64,000 bases of DNA from Salinivibrio costicola subsp. costicola ATCC 33508 = LMG 11651. Lineage in GTDB: Bacteria; Pseudomonadota; Gammaproteobacteria; Enterobacterales; Vibrionaceae. Each line of letters starts with the position of its first letter. The first letter of the stretch is position 1. This document shows, one piece after another, positions 58,298 through 64,000 of the stretch. The DNA lies in the NCBI GenBank assembly GCA_000565345.1, contig AQOF01000060.1, forward strand, positions 1 to 64,000, written 5' to 3'. Below the pieces are notes generated by a model. The model was not told where the DNA came from, did not search any database, and saw only the letters and a program-made list of their open reading frames with translations. The position numbers were made by a program, and so were the translations under genes.

Positions 58298-58850
58298 ATC
58301 TACTTACTCCTTTGCGAATTGCCCTTCTTGCGCGTATCCAAGCCCGCAGTGTTGTGATGCTGCGTTTTTTGGCCGATATGAAAGAAATAGCACATTCCCG
58401 CAATATTGATTTTTAACGTCCTGTTGCCCGAATGTTGATTTTTTTATCTAAAGCGGGCAGTCATTGCACATTAAGCACAGCAAGAGACTAAATTAATAGC
58501 CTTAAAACCAACAAGTTAGCAAAAAGATGGGGGTTAACCTGCAATAATGACGCTTTGACAGTTATTGATGATAAAATTTTGTTGTTATCTAGTGAAAAGA
58601 ACTATCTTTTTTATCAATAGGTGGTGATTCATGGTTATTTGGTGGTGCACGTTAATTGACGAAAAAAACAGCATTAACAAGCGCTTTTATTGTGCCACAG
58701 CGTGATGAAACATGATCCTGATAGCAGAATTGCAGCCCATAAAGGCGCACACTTAATCGGGTTTTATACTGTTGATGAGCTAACTAGCGAACCAGCTAAC
58801 CAGCTAACCCGGTAACAAAATTAAAAACGTAAACAGTAAGGAGTCAGGCG
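58298..58850. other. Long A+T-rich intergenic region
   Basis: This 553-base gap must hold the carrier promoter (minus) and the promoter of the 29-residue ORF at 58851. I see no larger gene. Near its right end AGCTAACC-type units are repeated three times (58778-58812). A TTGACA at 58555 has no well-spaced -10 partner. Confidence 0.5.
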
Positions 58851-58940
58851 ATGAACACCACATTGGGCTACGCGTTAATCACCGCAGGTTGTGCGCTAGG
58901 CATGATATTTACCTTCGCTGCGGTGGCAGTGATGGGGTAA
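58851..58940 (+). CDS. 29-residue hydrophobic peptide, unrecognised
   Basis: ATG 58851 has AAGGAG at a good distance. The peptide begins MNTTLGYALITAGCALGMIF and continues TFAAVAVMG, a single predicted membrane helix. It resembles in form the small subunits of membrane transporters such as MetS, but I cannot assign a partner. It stands alone, 163 bases ahead of the patatin gene. Confidence 0.55.
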   Translation: MNTTLGYALITAGCALGMIFTFAAVAVMG

Positions 58941-59103
58941 AAGTGAACAATGTAGATAAGTGTCAGGTTAGATGCTTACTGAAACACGCTCACTCATCCG
59001 TAACGGGGTAAGCGCTAGCGCAGCGTTACACGACGCGTTAGACTATGCGGCATCGTTCAATAAAAACAGATGCATAACGTGAGTGTGCTCGTAAGGGGCG
59101 AGT

Positions 59104-60378
59104 GTGGTAGACAGCAAGCAAGCCGTACAACCTAAGATGTTTGCGGCCGATACGCAGGCTATCGGTTTAAATAAGAGCCAGCCTTCGCGACCGCAAAGAA
59201 TTTCCTTGGTCCTGCAAGGAGGTGGGCAGCGCGGTATTTTTACGGCGGGTGTCATCGACGCATTTTTGACTCGCCACTTTGATCCGTTCGAGCACTATTA
59301 TGGCACCTCCGCCGGGGCGCTAAATATGAGCGCGTATGTCTGTCAGCAATATCAATATGGCTACCGGTTCATCACCCAGCTTACGACCCAAGAACGCTTC
59401 TTTCATTTAATGAAGTATGTGCGGCGTCAGCATCATATGGATCTTGATTGGGCGCTAGAGACCGCACTACCAGGTAAAGAAACCGCATTAGACATGGAGA
59501 CGGCACGTCGTCACCTGCAAAATCGATATGCCTATGCATGTGCAACCGATGTCGATATCTTGAAACCTGCCTTTTTCTCGCTAACAGAAGATAATTGGGC
59601 AGATGCGCTTAAGGCGACCTGTGCCATTCCACTGTTGTATCCACACCCGGTTAATATCAACGACCACCGGTATGTCGATGGGGGCGTGACCGCTGCGATC
59701 CCGGCGAAAGAAGCGTTTGCGCGCGGCGCGGATATCATTGTGGTGATCCGTACAGAGCCTGATGTAGAGCAGGAAAAACGCGTCGATGATAGCGGTCGCT
59801 TTCTCGAAACACTGCGAGCACGATTTGAAACCCACAAACCCCAATTTAGAATCGCGGATTACCTCTCCAACTTTGAAGAAAAGTACCGACTAGCGCGGTT
59901 TGAGACCTTCCAAAAAGAGCTGAGTAAGCAGTTAGGGGAATTATCGAAGCGCTATAAGTCGAGCCGAGAGCAGTGGGTGAGCCGCGTCAGAAGCAGTATG
60001 AGAGAGAAGGCGATGCAAAATGGCGGTCGCTGGCTGTTCGGTGGCGACACCATTTATCGGCTACAATCGCTATCGGGTAAGCCACTCAGTACCGACATGC
60101 TGAAAATGTTCACCACCCACTATCAAAGCTATCAAAGTGAGCTACAGTTTTTGGCCAACCCACCTGCGCGTGCGCAAGTGCTACAAATTGCGCCGAATGA
60201 GCCGCTGCAAAGCAGTGCGTTGTTGAGCAAATCTGAAGCCTTGGAGGCGGATTATCAATTGGGCCTAACATTGGGCAATCAGTTTCTAGATCAATATGGC
60301 GATGCGCTGGTGGCCTTGTCATCGGTCGATAACTCAGAGTTTGAGTCGACCTCGGCTCCCATGCCGCATCAAGGATAG
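59104..60378 (+). CDS. Patatin-like phospholipase
   Basis: A 424-residue protein of the patatin family (YjjU-like). The oxyanion loop is VLQGGGQRGIFTAGVIDAFL, the nucleophile Ser is in YYGTSAGALN, and the Asp of the dyad is in HRYVDGGVTAAIP. No signal peptide is seen, so it is probably cytoplasmic or peripheral. The start is GTG 59104 with AGGGG upstream; ATG 59137 is an alternative. The C-terminal 170 residues are helical and unassigned. The acetyltransferase gene begins 4 bases after its stop. Confidence 0.87.
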   Translation: MVDSKQAVQPKMFAADTQAIGLNKSQPSRPQRISLVLQGGGQRGIFTAGVIDAFLTRHFDPFEHYYGTSAGALNMSAYVCQQYQYGYRFITQLTTQERFFHLMKYVRRQHHMDLDWALETALPGKETALDMETARRHLQNRYAYACATDVDILKPAFFSLTEDNWADALKATCAIPLLYPHPVNINDHRYVDGGVTAAIPAKEAFARGADIIVVIRTEPDVEQEKRVDDSGRFLETLRARFETHKPQFRIADYLSNFEEKYRLARFETFQKELSKQLGELSKRYKSSREQWVSRVRSSMREKAMQNGGRWLFGGDTIYRLQSLSGKPLSTDMLKMFTTHYQSYQSELQFLANPPARAQVLQIAPNEPLQSSALLSKSEALEADYQLGLTLGNQFLDQYGDALVALSSVDNSEFESTSAPMPHQG

Positions 60379-60382
60379 GTGG

Positions 60383-60939
60383 TTGACGGAATTTGAAAAA
60401 ATGCAGCGAGGCTTGCCGTATTGTCCTGCCGATGAGGAACTGACGTTGTTTCGTTATGCGGCGCGCCGACTGTGCCAACAATTTAATCGACTGGATCCAG
60501 AGGATGCCTCCAGCTTAAATGTGGTCACCACTAAACTGTTTGCGCATATCGGTGACAACGTCGAAATCGATGCGCCCTTCTTTTGTCATTACGGTATGAA
60601 CATTAGTATCGGCAGCAATGTCAGTGTCGGGCCCAATTGCACGATTCTAGATGGCGCGCATGTCAGCGTTGGCGATAATGTCAGCATTGGCCGAACGTTG
60701 GGATCTATACCACCCGCCATCGCGTATTACCGCTAGATATTGCCCGTGGTGAGTGTGAGTCTTCTCAAGATGTGATTATTGGTAACAACGTCATTATTGA
60801 AGGCAATACGGTGATTAAAGCGGGCATTGCAATCGGTGAGGGGGTCGTGATTGAAGCAGGATCTGTCGTGGATACAGACATTGAGCCTTTCTCTATTGTC
60901 GCGGGTAATCCTGCCATTGTGGTGCGCCGGTTACAATAA
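60383..60939 (+). pseudogene. Hexapeptide-repeat O-acetyltransferase (maltose acetyltransferase-like), one frameshift
   Basis: About 185 residues when repaired, the length of maltose/galactoside O-acetyltransferases. It starts at TTG 60383 (L-T-E-F-E-K-M-Q-R-G-L-P-Y, the usual M-T-E-x-E-K-M opening) with AAGGATAGG upstream. Left-handed helix repeats are visible (MNISIGSNVSVGPNCTILDG, VIIGNNVIIEGNTVIKAGIA). The break is at 60691-60693 (GGCC for GGCCC); repair gives SIGPNVGIYTTRHRVLPLD. The stop is at 60937-60939. It is four bases after the patatin gene. Confidence 0.84.
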
Positions 60940-60964
60940 GCACACTCAATATCTGAATATATAA

Positions 60965-61000
60965 TGTTATAACATAACCCTTTTGTGTTATATTATAACA
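60965..61000. promoter_or_regulatory. Two tandem Zur-box-like palindromes upstream of ribA
   Basis: TGTTATATTATAACA (60986-61000) is a perfect 15-base palindrome identical to the core TGTTATANTATAACA of gammaproteobacterial Zur sites. TGTTATAACATAACC (60965-60979) matches the same core at 13 of 15 positions. Their centres are 21 bases apart, two helical turns. They lie 80-116 bases before the ribA start. Confidence 0.7.
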
Positions 61001-61080
61001 TCTTCTCATTGGCATCCGATCGTGGGTGTAGTAATGTTAGCGCCCTGAATCGGGTATCAGCAGTAAGAGATAAACGCATA

Positions 61081-61686
61081 ATGGTTAAAGTTAGGGCCCG
61101 AGTGCCGTTGAAAGTCGGGGTGGGAAGCGAGATCCCCGCAGAGATCCTTTCCTTCCATGGATTACAATCCGAACAAGAGCACGTCGCGCTGATCTTTAAG
61201 CAGGCCGATCACACGGCTAATCCACCGCTAGTACGTATGCACTCTGAGTGCCTAACCGGCGATGTCTTTCACTCCTCACGCTGTGATTGCGGCGAACAAC
61301 TAGAAGAAACTATCCATAAAATGGGTGAAGATGGCGGGATTATTTTGTACCTCCGTCAAGAAGGACGAGGAATTGGTCTGTACAATAAGTTAGACGCCTA
61401 TAAGTTACAAAGCGAAGGCATGACAACTTACGAAGCCAACAATCATCTTGGCTTTGCTGACGATCTGCGAGAGTTTACCGAAGCGGCGCAAATGCTCAAA
61501 GCGCTTAATATTGATTGCATCCGCTTAGTGACCAATAACCCGAAAAAAATCGAAGAATTACAAGCCGCAGGTATCACCTTAAAAGAAGTGATTGGCACCA
61601 AAGCCCACCTTAAAGATGGTAACCGTAATTATCTGAAAGCCAAGATTGAACACGGCAAGCATCGTCTCAATCTTGAGCAAGACTGA
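61081..61686 (+). CDS. ribA: GTP cyclohydrolase II RibA
   Basis: A 201-residue enzyme that opens GTP in the first step of riboflavin synthesis. The zinc ligands are the three Cys in [20 protein letters not shown], and catalytic segments are [20 protein letters not shown] and [17 protein letters not shown]. There is no RibB domain. The start ATG 61081 fits the family length; a longer frame to 60985 would overlap the regulatory palindromes. It retains all zinc-binding Cys. Tandem Zur-type sites lie upstream and a terminator downstream. Confidence 0.93.
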   Translation: MVKVRARVPLKVGVGSEIPAEILSFHGLQSEQEHVALIFKQADHTANPPLVRMHSECLTGDVFHSSRCDCGEQLEETIHKMGEDGGIILYLRQEGRGIGLYNKLDAYKLQSEGMTTYEANNHLGFADDLREFTEAAQMLKALNIDCIRLVTNNPKKIEELQAAGITLKEVIGTKAHLKDGNRNYLKAKIEHGKHRLNLEQD

Positions 61687-61716
61687 ATATTAAGCGTTAA
61701 CGCCTCGTAATTTGGC

Positions 61717-61746
61717 AAAAAGGCAGTGACAGTGGCTGCCTTTTTT
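61717..61746 (+). terminator. Intrinsic terminator of ribA
   Basis: AGGCAG (61721-61726) pairs with CTGCCT (61736-61741), with an A run before and six T after. Confidence 0.9.
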
Positions 61747-61791
61747 GGTTAGAGTTTCGCTATTATATCAGTCATCACTCAAGGACGAGTT

Positions 61792-62253
61792 ATGCGTGTA
61801 CCGGCTTGGCGTTATCTCTTTCCCCCTTTACCTCCCGTTGCCATGTTAGCGGCAATTGGCGGCGGGCTTGCATTAACGTATTACTTTCCTTTTGATATTA
61901 AGCTAGGCAGCTCCAGCTGGGCGATTGCACCGTTTGTCGTTGCCTTAGGGCTATTGCTGGCGGCAAAATGGGCGTTTCATCGTCATCACACCACTGTCGA
62001 TCCGCTACAAGCCCCCTCCGCGCTGGTCACTACAGGCATCTACGCTTATAGCCGTAACCCAATGTACTTGGCGATGATATTGATCATTGTTGCCGCCGGG
62101 TTCTACTTTAATGCGCTATGGTGCTGGGGGATGATCCCTGCTTTTATGGCTTACTTGTCTGCCACATTTATTCCTGCCGAAGAGTATCGCTTGTTGAGCC
62201 AATGGCCCGATGAATTTGAAGCCTACAAAGCACAGGTGCGTCGCTGGATTTAG
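61792..62253 (+). CDS. Isoprenylcysteine carboxyl methyltransferase-family (ICMT/PEMT) membrane protein
   Basis: A 153-residue integral membrane protein with about four helices. The family motif TTGIYAYSRNPMYLAMILI (the R-N-P-x-Y SAM-binding region) and the terminal FIPAEEYRLLSQWPDEFEAY are clear. Such bacterial proteins are predicted S-adenosylmethionine-dependent methyltransferases acting on lipids or thiols; the substrate is unknown. It is monocistronic after the ribA terminator. Confidence 0.85.
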   Translation: MRVPAWRYLFPPLPPVAMLAAIGGGLALTYYFPFDIKLGSSSWAIAPFVVALGLLLAAKWAFHRHHTTVDPLQAPSALVTTGIYAYSRNPMYLAMILIIVAAGFYFNALWCWGMIPAFMAYLSATFIPAEEYRLLSQWPDEFEAYKAQVRRWI

Positions 62254-62352
62254 GATTAGATAAACTAATCTTTAATATAACAAAGAATCGGGGTGGTGAG
62301 GCTAAACGTCGATTGCTTACCTTGCCTGCAAAGCCTATCATTCCCTCATCAT

Positions 62353-62405
62353 AAACAAGGTGTTCTCGGAGGTTATGTCCTTAACCTCAATCTTGTTTCG
62401 TTTTT
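62353..62405 (+). promoter_or_regulatory. Nested hairpin in the emrD leader (candidate attenuator)
   Basis: Inner stem GAGGTTA (62369-62375) with TAACCTC (62382-62388) over TGTCC; outer arms AAACAAG (62353-62359) and CTTGTTT (62392-62398). CGTTTTTC follows, so the element can act as a terminator. It ends 40 bases before the emrD start and contains the start of a short ORF. Confidence 0.6.
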
Positions 62406-62434
62406 CAATGTTTATTTCGCATAATAATTTTTAG
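62375..62434 (+). CDS. Candidate 19-residue leader peptide of emrD
   Basis: An ATG at 62375, close behind GGAGG, opens MSLTSILFRFSMFISHNNF and a stop TAG at 62432-62434. The stop sits in the TTAGGAG ribosome site of emrD, ten bases before its ATG. The start lies inside the upstream hairpin. GGAGG to ATG spacing is only two bases, so initiation may be weak. Confidence 0.45.
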   Translation: MSLTSILFRFSMFISHNNF

Positions 62435-62444
62435 GAGTGTTGGT

Positions 62445-63655
62445 ATGTCCTCGGCAATGCCTATGGGCAAGCTATTGCTATTGATCGTGATGTTGGCAGC
62501 GGTTGGGCAAATGACCCAAACCATGTATGTACCTTCTATTGGCGTGATGGCGACGGACTTTGCGGTGTCACCGTCACGGTTACAAGCAGTTATGGCCTGT
62601 TATTTGATTCCGTACGGATTATCGCAGTTCATTTATGGTGCCGTGTCTGACCGAGTAGGGCGTAAACCCGTGATATTGGCCGGCCTGGTACTATTTTTAG
62701 TGGGTACAGGCGTAACCTTACTGGTGAGCTCATTTAACGGTTTTTTGATTGGCAGCGTCGTTCAAGGTGCTGGCATTGGCTGTGGCGGCGCATGGCGCGT
62801 ACACTCCCGCGAGACTGTTTTTCTGGTGCTAAACTGCACCGCGCTAATAGCCTTGTCAGTATGGGACTGATTTTCTCTCCCTTACTTGCGCCGCTACTCG
62901 GGGGATTTTTAACCGAAGCATTAAACTGGCGCGCGAGCTACTTTTTCTTGCTCCTACTAGGCATTGCCGTGTATGCGATCATGACGCTGCGATTTACCGA
63001 AACATTGCCACGTGAGTCACGTCAACCCGGTCACTTTGGTACACGTTACCGCCATGTTATGGGCTCACGTCGCTTTAGAGGCTATCTGCTTTGCCTCGTG
63101 ACTGTGTTTGCCGGTGTCTCTCTGTTTGAAGCAGCGGCAGGTGTAATCATGTCCGATACCATGGCGTTATCACCGCGTATGATTAGTTTGCTTTTTGTGG
63201 TACCACTTCCTGCTTACTTAGTGGGGGCGGGACTATCGAGCCGATTCGCCGACAGCCTGGGCTATTATGCCACGTTGGCACTGGGCAGCGTCCTCGCTCT
63301 GATGGGGGCAGGATTGATCACCTTACCTGGCCTAATGGGTGAGGTGTCACTTTATGCATTGATTGGCGGTGGCTGTGTTTACTTTGCCGGAGCAGGCATT
63401 CTGTTTCCCGCAGCAAGCACCGGTGCAATTAGCCCGTTCCCTCATCATGCCGGAACCGCCGGCGCGATTTTAGGCGGTACACAAAACCTTTTGGCAGGGG
63501 TAGTCACCTTGGTGGCAAGTCAGTTGGGCGTGGCAAGTCAACTCTCTCTGGGGGCGATCATGCTGATACTCGGCACACTCGCCACGATCGGGCTATTCAT
63601 CAGCTATCACGCAGAAACTCATGGCGATGATCACGCTTCGCTCACCGCGCATTAA
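62445..63655 (+). pseudogene. emrD: MFS multidrug efflux transporter EmrD, one frameshift
   Basis: About 403 residues and 12 spans when repaired. QTMYVPSIGVMATDFAVSPS and motif A GAVSDRVGRKPVILAG match EmrD. The break is near 62790 (GGCGGCGCATGGCG); one base restores the EmrD segment VMARTLPRDCFSGAKLHRAN, then SLVSMGLIFSPLLAPLLGGF. The pump exports amphipathic compounds with protons. A hairpin and a short leader ORF lie just upstream, and AGGAG precedes the start. Confidence 0.88.
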
Positions 63656-63696
63656 TGGTTCAAGAGCGTCGTGATTAACCCGCACAACAGACAACA

Positions 63697-63720
63697 ACGG
63701 CAGTGAAAGGCTGCCGTTTT
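63697..63720 (+). terminator. Intrinsic terminator of emrD
   Basis: ACGGCAG (63697-63703) pairs with CTGCCGT (63711-63717), followed by TTT. Confidence 0.82.
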
Positions 63721-63797
63721 GATGTTGCCTACTTTTAATAGCTCTTAGATTCGTATGGTCAGGCTAAAAATAGCAGTCTGGCGAAAGTTTCTCCCCA

Positions 63798-63858
63798 AGC
63801 AACTTTTTGCTCAGCTTGGCAACTTCTTGCTTGCGGTCGAGCAATAAGTTGCCAAAGC
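63798..63858. promoter_or_regulatory. Inverted repeats upstream of the hcp sigma-54 promoter (candidate enhancer)
   Basis: AGCAA-CTTT-TTGCT lies at 63798-63811. A longer dyad has arms GCTTGGCAACTTCTTGCT (63814-63831) and AGCAATAAGTTGCCAAAGC (63840-63858). The second is centred 60 bases upstream of the -24 GG. This is the usual place for a sigma-54 activator such as VasH. Confidence 0.6.
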
Positions 63859-63893
63859 AATCAGTAAGTATCTGTAAAATAACAAAATAAAAC

Positions 63894-63910
63894 TTGGCAT
63901 GCTTTTCGCA
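63894..63910 (+). promoter_or_regulatory. Sigma-54 (-24/-12) promoter of hcp
   Basis: TTGGCATGCTTTTCGCA matches the model TTGGCACGNNNNTTGCA at all but two fixed positions, and the GG and GC are exactly ten bases apart. The start site would be about 50 bases before the hcp ATG. Confidence 0.75.
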
Positions 63911-63971
63911 CTATGACCATTACCACAGTGAATAGGCTGTGCTTAATGATTAAATGTTTATAGGAGCGATT

Positions 63972-64000
63972 ATGCCAACGCCATGTTATATCTCGATTGA
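63972..64000 (+). CDS. hcp: Type VI secretion tube protein Hcp, truncated by window end
   Basis: ATG 63972, with AGGAG five bases upstream, opens MPTPCYISI, identical to the start of Vibrio Hcp. Only nine codons are inside the window. Hcp hexamers form the tube expelled by the type VI machine. The sigma-54 promoter and the upstream dyads agree with RpoN/VasH control of hcp known from V. cholerae. Only the first 29 bases support the call. Confidence 0.8.

Noticed and set aside
58555-58589. TTGACA at 58555 as part of a sigma-70 promoter.
   Set aside because: TAAAAT lies 11 bases and TTATCT 23 bases downstream, neither a usable spacing.
63816-63831. TTGGCAACTTCTTGCT as a second sigma-54 promoter.
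   Set aside because: GG and GC are nine rather than ten bases apart, and the sequence is explained as one arm of the long dyad.
1-64000. CRISPR arrays, insertion sequences, prophage genes, tRNA or rRNA genes.
   Set aside because: I found no regularly spaced repeats, transposase or phage-type proteins, and no tRNA cloverleaf or rRNA sequence.

Overview
This 64 kb window reads as chromosomal DNA of a gammaproteobacterium of the family Vibrionaceae. The evidence is the purR-tfoY pair with a cyclic-di-GMP-I riboswitch ahead of tfoY, hutX-hutZ haem genes, a PLP-dependent aspartate decarboxylase of the PanP type, DUF2947/DUF4144 proteins, and an Hcp start typical of vibrios. Base composition near 50% G+C plus several osmolyte- and sodium-coupled carriers (BCCT, NSS) would suit a halophile such as Salinivibrio; the genus is an inference. 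I saw no rRNA, tRNA, CRISPR array, insertion sequence or prophage.

Layout. 1-4 kb: end of ohr, then a compact run of four GNAT acetyltransferases around an outer-membrane barrel protein, and a VF530-type DNA-binding protein. 4-7.8 kb (minus): an amidoligase, a class-I glutamine-amidotransferase-like hydrolase and a large unrecognised protein with a possible Cys-His-Asn triad. 8-21 kb: a DadA-like oxidoreductase, an atypical OmpR-type regulator, three LysR/transporter or LysR/efflux neighbourhoods, an RND pump, a deaminase, a BCCT carrier and an amino-acid-type binding protein. 21.6-25 kb: small housekeeping genes (ProX editing protein, peroxiredoxin, DOPA-dioxygenase-like protein, lipocalin, VOC protein). 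27-33.5 kb (minus): one operon with a TVP38-flavoprotein fusion, ynjB-ynjC-ynjD and ynjF. 34-36 kb: tfoY with its riboswitch, and purR. 36-42.4 kb: haem uptake, hutBCD diverging from hutA-hutX-hutZ. 43-45 kb: panP. 46-53 kb: a glycerol-3-phosphate/glycerophosphodiester system (HAD phosphatase, ugpC-E-A-B, diverging ugpQ and a DeoR regulator) with a Pho box. 53-56.5 kb: sugar-type binding protein, histidine kinase and response regulator in one operon with no permease. 56.7-58.3 kb: an NSS carrier with its 33-residue MetS partner. 59-63.7 kb: patatin, a hexapeptide acetyltransferase, ribA behind tandem Zur-type palindromes, a methyltransferase and emrD behind a hairpin and leader ORF. The window ends in the first nine codons of hcp behind a sigma-54 promoter.

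About 23 of roughly 60 genes are broken by small indels, some 35 in all, most of them one missing base in a short homopolymer, and the broken halves otherwise read as well-conserved proteins. This looks more like consensus error than gene decay. I mark such genes as pseudogene because that is what the sequence shows as given, and I give the whole reconstructed span in each case.

The least described parts are the amidoligase cluster, the permease-less binding-protein/two-component operon, the Zur-type control of ribA, and the emrD leader.
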